From Coffea arabica (taxonomy: Eukaryota; Streptophyta; Magnoliopsida; Gentianales; Rubiaceae): 64,000 nucleotides of DNA. Below are positions 12,253 to 23,300 of the stretch, piece after piece. The notes beneath the pieces were generated by a model that had not been told where the DNA came from, did no database searches, and saw only the letters and a list, made by a program, of their open reading frames with translations. Location: contig NC_092326.1 in assembly GCF_036785885.1 (NCBI RefSeq), forward strand, positions 5,146,001 through 5,210,000. The letters are read 5' to 3'. A program made the position numbers and the translations under genes. The number at the start of each line of letters is the position of its first letter. The stretch's first letter is position 1.

Positions 12253-12849
12253 TAGGGGTGTGCAAAATCGAAAAATTCCGATTTACCGACCGAATTCGAA
12301 TTGAATTCGGAATTTCGAATTCGGTAACTCGAAATGGAATCGGAATATCCGATTTCGAATTAGTCAAATTCGGTAATGAGATTTTTCAAATCGAAAATTT
12401 CGATTTCGAATTCATAATTCGAAATCAAAATCGAAATCGGAATTCGGAATTCCTATTTCGATTTCAATTCTGTTTTTCATATATATATATATATATAATA
12501 TTTACATAATATAACATTTATATTATAATAATAATTTTATACTCATGAATTTGGTGAAATCGAAATTCCTATTTCTATTTCTATTTCGTTTTTACACACA
12601 CACACACACATATATAATATTTTATATATATATATGTAATATAATATTTATATAATAATAATAATTTTTATATTCATGAATTCGGTGAAATCGGAATTTA
12701 CTGAATTCCAAATTAAATTCAGAATGAATTCGAATTCGAAATTGATGAATTCGAAATCGAAATCGGTCAAAAATTCTGATACCAAAATTTTGAAAAATTC
12801 CGATTTCAAAGTTTCGAATTACCGATTTGGATTTCGATTCACACTCCTA
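12253..12849. mobile_element. hAT-type MITE 2 (GAATTCGAAAT-rich)
   Basis: This 597-bp insertion is flanked by an exact 8-bp duplication CTTGGAAG (12245-12252 and 12850-12857). The ends are TAGGGGTGTGCAAAATCG and the complement of TAGGAGTGTGAATCG. Both arms are built from GAAATCGGAATTCG-like words. The centre contains a roughly 125-bp tandem duplication (about 12420-12545 and 12546-12680), each with an AT or AC microsatellite and the word ATAATAATAATTTT. The open frames inside come from low complexity and are not genes. Confidence 0.9.
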
Positions 12850-12857
12850 CTTGGAAG

Positions 12858-14580
12858 CTTATATTTTGTAGAGGCAAAAGTGTTTCTTCTTCTCATGCTT
12901 GGAGGTATTTATAGGTGTTGAAATTTTGCTCTAAAAGCCTCTCCAACGGTCAAAATATTAGTTGTTAAAAAACTAATCGTTACTCAAATATCTCAATTAA
13001 GGATTTCGATTTGCTCTTGTGTAAAACCCAATATTCAATGAGTCAGCTTTCTAGTGGATCAAGAAACCAGTCAATTGGAGATCTATAGAATGACTTACGA
13101 CCAAATCACCCCCGACTAGTCAGAAGACTATTTCAAATTGTAGCCACAGAAAAATACTCCTAAAATTTAGATTTTTGGATAAGAAAACAAGAGAATTGGA
13201 CTTTGATGACTCTTAACAATTGTAGCTCTTCGTCACATTTTCAATTGAGAATCCTTAGCTCGAAACCAGGTCCTGCAAGAACTTTGCTTTGACAAAAGTT
13301 TCAATTCACTTCAAAATTGGCCTGCCGAGAATCCCCAACTCCAACCGGTTTCTTCCCCTGTTTTGCAAACCCCAAAGTTTCATTCTCAAATATTTCTTGT
13401 TTTCTTTACTTTATCATCATTTGTACTTCATGTTGAGAAATCATTCCTGTTAAATAAATGTGGACAAATCATCATTGACAAAGACATGGAAATTTTGTTA
13501 GCCCAAATATTCAAAATCGATCACCCTCATTCATGGTGGATGCATCCATACTTTTGTACTTAGGTTCAAGTCGATTGTGGGGTAAGGTTTGACTTACACA
13601 CTAATGCTTCTCACGGTTATGAAACAAAGATTAGTATTCACAGATGCAAATCACCCCCGACAAATTTTCTTACATGCTAATTGTGGTCAGACATCAACTT
13701 TTGTGATTTTTTTTTAAAAAAAACATTAATAAAGAACAAGATGTATGGTTTTTGCTTGTTAATGTGATCGAATGTAATATCAATGGCTGTTTTTAGAATT
13801 TTTTGTGAGAAATTTCATGGGTCACCTCCTTGTCACGCACTTAATAAGAAATATATAGCACCAATATTATTCTAAACCATTTGTGTAGAAAAAACAGGTC
13901 AAACAAAGACCAAAGAACCTGAGTTAGCCTACAGACTTCCTGATCAATACACGCCACTCCACGCCCCATCAAACCTACTTACCCCTTGAATGAAAGGTCA
14001 CTCCAAAATTGATTATCAACATTCGTAAAGATCTCAAACTCTTGGGGAATCCATGGAGAAGGTAAAGCGGTGGAAGTGATTTAGAGGGTATACCCAAAAT
14101 CCAAATTTTCCTACAAGCACTTTCCATATGTGCACAAAAGAAAACTCAATGATTTAGAAGAGTTTCTAAATCCAATTTTGAATGTCTATTTAGCTTTCGC
14201 ATCAAATGTAACCCCCCCCCCCCCAAAAAAAAAAAAGGAGGACGAATTTTCTACAATTTCTTCTTGACGGAGGCAGTGGTTTAGGATGAAACTGAAAAAT
14301 AATAGTTGCCTGAATTGTTAATGCTATCTATGTATCATTGTTTTTGTTGCACATTTTGGGTGTACTTCTTGGATAGTTGTTTTGGCATTTGGTGAGGGTT
14401 GACAACAGTTCCTTGGTCCTTCTGCCACTTGCGGAGAATGCCATAATGCGAAGAGTTTAGAATTTGGAATTTTTCCAATTTTCTTTTTTAACACTCTTCG
14501 AACTTTTATTTTGGTGCTTTTCCAGTTGTTTGCAGAGAAGATCATCTAGTCTATACATGTGGAATCTGCTAAGGAGAATG
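12858..14580. other. Unassigned intergenic sequence
   Basis: No gene is recognised. 13921-14055 is repeated in diverged form at 23727-23907, where one copy has about 43 extra bases. A C run followed by an A run lies at 14213-14239. Short open frames here show no family resemblance. Confidence 0.4.
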
Positions 14581-14588
14581 GTGGCCTT

Positions 14589-15223
14589 CAATGGCGGATT
14601 TACACTGGGAGCACTGGGGGCACGGGCCCCATTGCCCTCTTAAATTTCTATGATACCTATAAAAATTTGATGTAATTTCAACTGTGCCCCCTAGAGTTTT
14701 GTGTATCTATTGATTTATAGGCCCCCACTGTCCCCCTTAAATTTCCATAATACGTATAAAAATTTGATGTAATTTCAAGTATGCCCCCTGGAGTTTTATG
14801 TATCTATTGGTTATTTACTTTTAAAGTTGTCTTTGATTTTACTTGTTGTTATAGCTACTATAGAAAGGGTTTTTTCAATGATGAATATAGTGAAGAATTG
14901 GTTACAAAATATAATGGAAGACACTTAGATGAATAATTGTTTAATTATTTATATTGAGAAAAATATACTTCGTGAAGTTCAAAATGAAAAAGTTGTAAAC
15001 CGTTCTCGTCATGAGCAATTATAAATGGTTTAGTTTGCTTTTGAAATAAAATTATTATTAAATTAATAATTTTGAGTTTGTCTTTTGATGTTTTTTATGA
15101 AATATATGCATCATTTGTACTTGTTGGTGAATATTTTTTTCCTTAAAAAATTAAAATAAAGTAGGTAAAAAATTTTAGAGTTACTTTTGCCCCCACTGAA
15201 AATTTTTTCTGGCTCCGCCACTG
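14589..15223 (+). mobile_element. Deleted hAT transposon keeping the dimerisation domain
   Basis: This 635-bp element has an exact 8-bp target duplication GTGGCCTT (14581-14588 and 15224-15231). The ends are CAATGGCGGAT and the complement of CAGTGGCGGAGCCAG. At about 14850-15025 the plus strand encodes a TATIERVFSMMNIVKN-like peptide, the conserved C-terminal hAT dimerisation motif of transposases, followed by a stop. The rest of the transposase, including the DDE core, is absent. It is a non-autonomous deletion derivative of a once autonomous element. A GCCCCC/TTAAATTTC block near the left end is duplicated. Confidence 0.88.
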
Positions 15224-15231
15224 GTGGCCTT

Positions 15232-15794
15232 TGTGATCAAGACAGCATCACATAGAGAATGTTTTTCTAACCCAATTTCCAGATTCTGAAGAATCTTGAA
15301 CCTAGACAGAATTATATAGCAGATGAAAAAATGAGAATATTATCTACCACAGATGTCTAAAGCAGAAGATACCGATCCAGTATAATCTACTCTCCCACCA
15401 CTCGTATCCCTTTCTATCTTCGAATTGCAAAATCAAACCACTAAGATTAAAGCAATATTGTAGTTAAAAGCTCAGAAGCATTCAAAACTAGATTTAGCGT
15501 TATAGTAATTAATTAGATTAGTTTATTTTTTGGGATAATGGCTAGGCTATATTCACACATATGTACGGGAAGAATGTCAGATTTTTTAAAATATGCCCAA
15601 AAGTACAAATAAGGTTGTATTGGCAACTTCAAGTTGAAAACAACTGATCAAAGGGAATCAATAGGAAGGATTGAAGACGACAGAAAAGATTGAAGAAAGG
15701 TGACCACTCAAGTCCTACTGTTTAGCATTCTTTTCGTTTGGCCCCATATCACGACTAGGTTCATTCAGGTACAAGATGAGGGCTTACTTAGCTT
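15232..15794. other. Unassigned sequence
   Basis: No gene, repeat end or RNA gene is recognised. At 15784-15794 it contains the junction that acts as the unfilled counterpart of the insertion sites at 29703 and 29716. Confidence 0.4.
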
Positions 15795-17430
15795 ATTGAA
15801 CGAAAAGCATTTGGGAAAAAATAAAATGCTATCAATGCACTGATCACTTATACAAATCATCAAGAAAGAAGCTCTATAAATAGCAGCATCGAAGCTGATC
15901 AAAAGCATAGGATGAATTAACATACCATCAGATGTCCTCTAGAGTTCCCTCAGAACACTTCACTGGGGGGGGGGGGGACATGTTTCTTTCTTTAACTCAA
16001 TTAGGGCCAAAGAACTTTGCCTACTGAAGTGTTTGGGGGAACTCCTGAGTCCATTTGATACGTAATGAATACGATTCCAGATTTTTGTTGTTGTCTTCAA
16101 ATTTCTTCCTAGCTTGTGAGCTTGAGCGAGCATTAGGATTGCGAAAAGTAGTTATTCAAGCTAGTTGCTTATTTGTTTTCTTACAGTTTCTTTGAGTTTA
16201 CTTATGTAGGTCTATGCCTTCTTTCATGGTAGAGATGAGTTGCATGAAGCAAGCTACATAAAGAAAAGAATATGGAATTTCAATTAGCAAATGCCCTGTA
16301 AATTACTTGTTCAAATTACTTATAGCCTATGCTCATTGTTAGCTTCATGCTGGTATTATATAACATGTCTAGTTTCCAGCTAATGCTTTAGATGAATTAG
16401 GATGGCCTTCGCAGATAATATCCAAAAAGAAACTAAGGACAAATACATAAAATTGTTTCAGTACTGTGCAACAACTACCATCTGTTTGAAGCTTATGTAG
16501 AGTTTGTTGGAACTATAAGAAGTCTCAGTTACTGTTGCACAAAAATCAAGATAAAAGTGTTTTTCTTTTGTTGCAATTCCTTTCATTTTGTCTTACAAAT
16601 CCAATCCCCCCTCCTCCCAAAGGTTTCATAGGAATATTGGCAAGGTTACAATAGCAATATGAAGTAAAAAGGGAATTGCATGATTTATAATGGTGGTTAA
16701 GAGTACAGATACTCAAAGCATGTTGCAGCTTTAACGTTTCCATTAGTTGTACATGCTAAATAGTGCATACTGCCATCTACAAAATGTTTTTGTGCATAGA
16801 TTTTCATAAATTTGTATAAATGGTTTAACAAATAGATAAGTAAAACTACATAATCACTTTATAAAGATAAAAGTTGTGTACTTTTATTTTCAATTATGTA
16901 GTTCGATTTCATGATGCATGACTAAAGTTAGTAGTGTTATACTATTTACGTCCGTATGTTGGTTGCCTAATGATCATATCTATATTTTTCTCCAAAATCG
17001 AACCTCATTTGATATACCTCGCAAAATAAGTTTCTTACTTCAGGTAAAGGAACTGTTATGGATTTTACCGTGCCTCATATGTTGGACGATTTGACGAGCG
17101 AGGAATCCGTCTTTATGAACCAAAGTTTCAGGCATAAAGGTTGCATACATGGAATAACATCAAAGGGATTATTTTCATTCAAATGGAAGTCCGGATACCA
17201 GTTCCAATTTCATAGCAATGTTTCCAGGCCTCTCGCTATAAACTTAACGTGGATTATTTTCTTTAGGTAACCCGGGGTTCTCTGGCGGGGGAAGCATTAG
17301 TCGCGATATTTAGGCAATTTTATTGATGGCTTAACATGGAGGGTGGGGCGCTTGCCCTACTAGAGGGTTTGAAGCTATCTTGATCGACAACTCCAGCCAG
17401 CAATCGTCCAAATGGACTGGAAGATTGCAC
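15795..17430 (+). repeat. Duplicated locus P, copy 1
   Basis: This is collinear with 32926-34513 over about 1.6 kb with small indels, including a run of 14 G at 15966-15979 that is 6 G in the other copy. The right end contains the start of a LINE RNase H domain (KLNVD, then GNPGFSGGG after a frameshift at about 17264). The two copies part near 17430: this one continues into the rest of the RNase H domain, the other does not. No intact gene. Confidence 0.8.
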
Positions 17431-18040
17431 CAAGGCGCGTTACAATTCCAATTTCCCTAAACTTTAATTTACCCCTACTACTTTGGTGTGTAAAAGAGTC
17501 GCAAAACAACTTATAGTACACAACAAAGGGGTTTTGGTAACCTATGTGTGCAATCGGATTTATTGGTCTTAGTTGGGATTTTTCAGCGGCGCTTTCAGTG
17601 TTCGTGGCATATCCGAAAAGAGGTCCGGCAAATTTGCAATTTAGTTGACGATCCTGCTTGTTTCTCACATTGCTACAGGGAGGCAAACAAAACTGCTGAT
17701 GCACTATCTAATGTGGGCATAATTCACCATGAGCAACATATCAAGGTCTATGACTGCTTTAATATGTTTCCCAGGCTGGCTCGTGGGGAAATCCGACTGG
17801 ATAGAATAGGAATGTCTTCGATTAGGAAAATTAGGCATACTGCAGCTACTACAGGATGTGGATGAAATATTTCCCTAATTTTCGTAGAGAAATGCTTTAG
17901 CTTCGCTCAAAATTTGTATTAAATAACTGCCATGTAGATATTTTTCTTGAATTTGAGTTTGTTGGTAGGGAGTTTCGTCCATTTATAAGGGGAAACTCTA
18001 CCAAAATTTTTATAAAAAATAAAAAAGATATTTTATTAAA
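17240..18040 (+). pseudogene. LINE-A remnant: RNase H domain and 3' tail
   Basis: This is the 3' end of an L1-like plant LINE. The RNase H domain starts at KLNVD (17240-17254), shifts frame, then reads GNPGFSGGGSISRD. The C-terminal part, with CYREANKTADALSNVG, is open from 17548 to 17865. In intact LINEs this domain removes RNA from the RNA/DNA hybrid during integration. The catalytic middle part has stops. The 3' UTR hairpin (17961-18005) and an A-rich end at about 18015-18045 follow. Confidence 0.75.
17961..18005 (+). repeat. LINE-A 3' hairpin with a compensatory base pair
   Basis: TTGGTAG pairs with CTACCAA and AGTTTC with GAAACT around an ATTTATAA loop. Other copies read TTGGCAG/CTGCC, so both sides of one base pair changed (C:G to T:A). 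This supports a selected RNA structure rather than chance. Confidence 0.7.
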
Positions 18041-18045
18041 AAAAA

Positions 18046-18507
18046 ACTTCAAGTACACAACAAAACTTAGTGATTGACTGCATTTTGCACTAACGAAATT
18101 AATGCACCAACTACTTAAGAGTTTGACAAATTTGTCTTATTTTTGTGGACGAAATTAGAAAAATATTGGCCTGAAAATGATTATACAGATTTCATATTCC
18201 TGACAACTAATATAGTTGGTTTTATTTAGAGACATAACCATGTCTCTTCAAATGAGACATACCCATTCGCTATCCATGGCGTTAGTGACTAAACACAATA
18301 ACCAACTACTAGTCAATAAGCTTATTTTTTTAAAAAGAAAATTTAGTATGGAAAGGATAGGATTTAAGAAGTAGGGAAATGGCAGGTAAACTAGAACTTA
18401 GAACCTCTAATTCCAGAAAACACAATAAGTTATAACTACCGTGAAGATTCTCCAACTGTATTCAGCAGCTCCGCTAATACATTATGGGCTTTCAGTTTAA
18501 TAAGTCA
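18046..18507. other. Unassigned sequence
   Basis: No gene or element end is recognised between the LINE-A tail and the Mutator MITE. Confidence 0.4.
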
Positions 18508-18516
18508 TAACTTTAA

Positions 18517-18989
18517 GGGCAAACTCCATTTTACCCCCCTGTGGTTTAGCATTTTTTCACATAACCCCCCTGTGGTTTCAAAAGCTATACATAACCCCCT
18601 CATGATTTGGATTAAAGTGTCAAAATAACGGAAATGGTCACTCGTAACGGCGTCACCTAAAATGTCAAAAATACCCTTATGTAAGGTTGAAATTTATGTA
18701 TTAACCAAGGGGGGTTATGTGTATATTTTGAAAAGCATAAGGGGGTTATATGGTAAAGTATTAAACCATAAGGGGGTTATATAGTAAAATATAAAAATCA
18801 TAGGGGGTTAATGTGTCATGTATTTATAAGGGTAATTTCGACATTTTTAGAAGTTCCGTTACGAGTGACTATTTCTGTTACTTTGACACTTTAATCCAAA
18901 CCATGAGGGGGTTATGTATAGCTTTTGAAACCATAGGGGGGTTATGTGAAAAAACGCTAAACCACAGGGGGGTAAAGTGGAATTTACCC
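18517..18989. mobile_element. Mutator-type MITE with long inverted repeats
   Basis: This 473-bp element is flanked by an exact 9-bp duplication TAACTTTAA (18508-18516 and 18990-18998), the Mutator signature. Inverted arms of about 150 bp begin GGGCAAACTCCATTTTACC and contain evenly spaced C5-C6 runs, as in ACCCCCCTGTGGTTT. The centre repeats AGGGGGTTATAT units. No coding. Confidence 0.92.
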
Positions 18990-19196
18990 TAACTTTAAAT
19001 TATAAGCATGTTGTAAGTTAAATAACAGGGTCGCTTTTCGGTAAAATTTGAAGACTTCTAAGCGGCTATTTCTACACAAAAGAAACGGCACTTGAATCCA
19101 TTTTCTCGATACCACATTTATGACTTAACACTATTACACTATACAGACTATTCAGTTTGTACAAGCCAAATAAAAATATAAGTACCAAACTATCCT

Positions 19197-19340
19197 TCAA
19201 GGATTGCACTCCTATCATGGAGAAGATAAAGAGGAAAATAGAAGGTGGAGCAATAAACTATTGACTTAAGTTGGTCAGTTGCTATTGGTGAAGTCAGTAT
19301 TGCTTAGTGTTTAGCTCTATTGGAGTAGCATATTAGCGAG
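19197..19340 (+). pseudogene. LINE-D remnant, left part
   Basis: The plus strand encodes, across one frameshift and stops, MEKIKRKIEGWSNKLL then LLLVKSVLLSV and LYWSSIL. This is the conserved stretch after the reverse transcriptase core of plant LINEs. It is continued by KAVIKRIEAMLTAFLW after LINE-B at 21886, which shows that LINE-B inserted here. Confidence 0.6.
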
Positions 19341-21885
19341 GTGTGGATTGATATGATATGGCGTCTAATCTCGAATGTCTGGTTTTCTGTGATTGTGAAT
19401 GGTTTGCCACACGGTTTCTTTAAGTCCACACGAGGACTAAGGTAAGGTGATCCACTCTCTCCAGTTTTGTTCATTATTGGAGCGGAGGTCCTTTCTCGGT
19501 CTCTGAATGCTCTGGCGGAGCATAGGAAATATAAGCCATTTAGAATTCCAAGTGGATGTCCTATGGTCACTCATTTGGCCTTCGCTGATGATGTGGTCAT
19601 CTTTACGAGTGGCATGAAGGCTTCTATACAGTTGGTCAAGAAAGTGGTGGGATGGATATTGTTCAATTTCAGGCCAGCGGGTTAATTGTAAAAAAAGCTG
19701 TTTCGTAGGGCACCCCTCGATGCCACCACGGCGCCGAGCCCTGGTTAGGTTGATAACAGGTTTCTCATATAAGCACTTCCCGATCAAATATCTTGGTTGT
19801 CCCTTATACATCGGGAGGCGAAGGATGTGTTATTTTGGAGATATCTGCAATGCACTTACCTCTTGTATATTGTCCTGGAAGCATACGATGCTTTCTACTG
19901 GGGGCAAAGTGGTATTGTTGAAGAGCATCTTGTCGTCAATGCCAATCCAGTTGTTAGCAGCGGTGTCCCCTCCAAAGGGAATTTTCGCGTCACTGGAAAA
20001 GGTGATGGCTGATTTCTTGTGGAATTCTCATGGGGATGGCCCTAGGTACCATTGGATAAGTTGGGGGACATGTGTAGGCCACAAACGGCGGGAGGAATTG
20101 GAGTTCGCAGCATAGCAAAGGTGTTTGATGCCTTCTCTATCAAGCTCTGGTGGAACTTTCGGCAGAAGAAGTCTTTATGGGCGGAATTTCAACATGCCAA
20201 ATACTGCAAAGGGGTCCATCCTTGTCCGGCAGAAGAGGGTGCGGCACAGTCTCACACCTGGAGGAGGTTGTGTTCCATCCAACGCTTAGCGGAGGACCAC
20301 ATTGGCTGGATTTTAGGGGAGGGTTCAATGGACTTCTGGCATGACAATTGGTTGGGTTCAGGTGCCTTATGTCAGGAGGTGGAGGAGTTTCATGAACACA
20401 AGGTGTCGGATTTTGTCTCTCAAGCAGTTCTAGGACTGGGGTTGATTGAGCGTGTGGCGAAGGTTCCTCCCCCCTCCCCTCAAAGCTCCGATAGGAGGGT
20501 GTGGGCCTTATCATCTGATGGCGCTTTTTCTGTATCCTCGGCTTATTCACTTGTAGCGCAGGATGATTATTGCTCGTGGTGTTCTCGCAAGTTTGGCTTG
20601 AAGGTTGCCCAATCAAGATATCCTTCTTCATGATAAGACTATTGCGGCTCCATATTCCTCTGATGGGGCTCCTTCGACGCGTTGGGATACAGGGCCCTTT
20701 GAAGTGTCATTGTTGCATTGAGCCAGAAGAGGAGGAGGTTAATCACGTCTTTTGTACCGGGGAACTAGCCCATGCAGTTTGGACTACATTCCAGTGTAGC
20801 TCGGGGGAGCCCATGGTGTCTTCATTCAGACATATGGTGATCAGGTGGTGGTTGAAACAGGGGAAAATTACGTATATTAAGTTCGTTTATCGGCTTTTAC
20901 CGATGCTGGTCTGTTGGGAGTTATGGAAAGCGAGAAATAGGGCAGTTTTTGACGGAAAAATTATGGGGTGCATGGAGGTGGTGGACCAGATAAGTCAACA
21001 GTTACAGGTATTATTTCATTGCCATTTCCCGGGAATTCCATGGTCCTTCGCCTCTTGGGATACTTTTCATTCTGCTGTGTCTGGGCGAAGACATAGGGTT
21101 TCAATTCTTCCGGTGAGCTGGATGGCCCCGGTGGTAGGTTTTAAGTTGAATTCAAATGGTTGTGCTAGGGGAAACCCGGGAACAAGCGGGGGTGGGGGGT
21201 GGTTCGTGACTGCGAAGGGAAGGTCGTCCTGGGTTACTCATGTTTCTTTGGTTCCTTGACGAGTTTACATGCGGAACTTAAGACCATGCTATTTGGAGTA
21301 CGATTATGTACTACTCGGTGTTTGCAGAGGCTGCAGGTCGAGACTGATTCGCTCACCTTGGTGAGAATTATGCAGGGGCGACAACGTAGTCCGTGGAGGC
21401 TACAACGAGAGGTTGATGATTTACTACGATATTAGCAGCTTTTTCAGGAGATTACTCACTGTTATAGAGAAGCGAACAAACCTGCAGATTATTTAGCCAA
21501 TTGGGGGGCATATGCAGGGCATGATAGCATTTTTGATTGCCAAGGTGAATTGCCGGCCGTTGTCCGTGGGGAGATTAACTTGGAACGCTTGGGTTACCCA
21601 AATTTGCGTAGGAGGTTTGTATGACTGAAGCAAATTGAGGAACTAATGCGCTGGCAAAAATGATTTGTGGTTCAATTCATTCACTTGGGGGAAGGAGCTA
21701 TCTGATTGGGTGACTTCGTAATTAATCGATCGATTTTTCCAAACTTAGTAGCATTACATTGTTATAAACATTTGTCTTGTGATTTTTCTCTTGTATTTGG
21801 GCTTGTTAGCAGGGAGTTTCGTCCATTTATTAGGGGAAACTCTGCCAAAATTTTTATAAAATAAATAATTTAAAAAATAAAAATA
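19341..21885 (+). pseudogene. LINE-B, 5'-truncated ORF2 (RT, zinc finger, RNase H), broken
   Basis: This is the C-terminal half of LINE ORF2. Reverse transcriptase begins at about 19346; the RGLRQGDPLSP-type motif has its Gln codon turned into TAA. The catalytic box is FADD (19581-19592). The thumb (YLGCPLYIGRR), the DNW region and the zinc-binding domain (CHCC with HVFC, 20705-20754) follow. The RNase H domain runs from about 21140 to 21624 with CYREANKPADYLAN, but the first catalytic Asp is Asn (KLNSNG). The frame changes near 20050, near 20600 and near 21200, and a stop lies at about 21433. The 3' hairpin (21804-21850) and an A-rich tail end the element inside LINE-D. Confidence 0.85.
21804..21850 (+). 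repeat. LINE-B 3' hairpin
   Basis: GTTAGCAGGGAGTTTCGTCC, an ATTTATTA loop, then GGGGAAACTCTGCCAA. It has the same fold as the LINE-A, LINE-C and 27080 copies, with one A:C mismatch in the outer stem. Confidence 0.7.
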
Positions 21886-23280
21886 AAAAAGCTGTCATTA
21901 AGAGGATTGAAGCTATGCTTACTGCATTCTTATGGAAAGGAGTAGATTCTATCAAGAATGAGATCAAAGTATGCTGGAAGAAAATGAGCAAACCTATCAA
22001 AAAAGGAGGGGCTAGGATTAACCAATTTGACTAATTGGAATAAGGCTTTATTGTTTAAGCATATTTGGCACATAGCACTTAAAAAGGATTCTCTTCAGAT
22101 TGCTTGGGTTCACACTGTGAAATTCAAAAATAAGTGTTTCTAGTCTATTTCATTGCCTCAATCGTGTTCTTGGATTTGGCATAAACTTATTTGGATCAGA
22201 CCTATTACACAGCCTTTTATTGTCTCAGTGATCAAAAGTGTAGAAAATATTTATTTCTGGTATGATAATTGGCGCCATAGAGGGCCATTGTTGACAGCTT
22301 ATGGGCCCAATATGGTGCGATAGTTTGGAAGTACGCTGCAGGCTAAGGTTTCTTTTATCATTGAAAATGGAGAGTGAAAGATCCCCGCTGGTAGGAGGAG
22401 AACGGATGAAATAGATGAATTTGCACAATTTCTTCCTTCTAGATAGTCATTAAGTGAGGGAATGTCAGATATGGTGAAATGGCTGCCCAGTAAATTAGGT
22501 TTGTTCTCTATCAGATATGCAAATGAAGTGTTGAATCATTTCGCTGCTGAGGTCTATTAGCATCATCTTGTATGGTTCAAAAAATATATCCCAAAACATT
22601 CATTTATCTTATGGTTGTTGTGTGAGAACAGATTAAGGACAAAGGATAGGTTGGTTAAGTGGGGCATTATGACTGAAATGAAATGTGTATTATACTATAC
22701 TGGAAATGAATCTTGTAATCATCTATTTTTTCAATGTAAGTATACAGCATATATTTGGTCAAGAATACATCAATGTTGCTTGCAATATCGAGGGACTTAT
22801 GAATGGAATACTGAAGTTGAATGGCTCAGTTGTCATTGGAAGAAAGAATGCTTTATAAACACAGTAAAGAAGTTGGCACTACGAGCAGCTGTATATTATA
22901 TATGGAATGAGAGAAATTATAGGGTGTTCCAATATAAAGCCTCTGATGCTGAATCTATTGTATGCAGAGTGCTAAAGGAGATTCACAGCTATGTGGTAGA
23001 ATGGAAGAATCTATTGTATGCAGAGTGCTAAAGGAGATTCACAGCTATGTGGTAGAATGGAAGAATGTATCGAGTACAAGGGACAAATGGTTATTTTACC
23101 TTAGTTGGGATTTTTCCTAAGAGATTTTCCTTAGATGTTGACCGCATAATCGGAGTTTAGTTCATTGAGCAGTACTATTATATAGCTTAATTGGTTGTAG
23201 CCGTACTTTTGTGGAGCAGATTCCTTTGCACTTATGTACATTCATGTTCTATTAAATAAAATCCCTTTTTACTTATATAT
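21886..23280 (+). pseudogene. LINE-D remnant, right part
   Basis: This continues LINE-D after the LINE-B insertion. The reading frame gives KAVIKRIEAMLTAFLWKG and KKGGARI, then many stops to about 22560. From 22615 to 23031 it is open again with a zinc-binding domain (CVLYYTGNESCNHLFFQC) and AAVYYIWNERNYRVF, the usual end of RNase H-less plant LINE ORF2. It ends near 23260 with AATAAAATCCC and an ATGT microsatellite. It is a different LINE family from A, B and C because the tail hairpin is absent. Confidence 0.75.
22951..23062 (+). repeat. 56-bp tandem duplication in LINE-D
   Basis: Two exact copies (22951-23006 and 23007-23062) begin GAATCTATTGTATGCAGAGT. The second copy follows the first without a gap. 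Confidence 0.92.
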
Positions 23281-23300
23281 GTATGTATGTATGTATGTAT
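23277..23300 (+). repeat. (ATGT)n microsatellite at the LINE-D 3' end
   Basis: About six ATGT units directly follow the LINE-D tail. Such simple repeats often form from LINE 3' ends. Confidence 0.8.

Noticed and set aside
12161..12921. Asn/Phe/Arg-rich frames in MITE 2
   Set aside because: Produced by GAATTCGAAAT words within a MITE with clean ends and target duplication.
14213..14239. C run followed by A run
   Set aside because: Homopolymers without flanking structure.
15966..15979. Run of G as a structural signal
   Set aside because: Simple homopolymer that differs in length in copy 2 of locus P; likely slippage or sequencing noise.
19304..20631. Antisense frames over LINE-B
   Set aside because: Mirror frames of conserved LINE coding with no domain.
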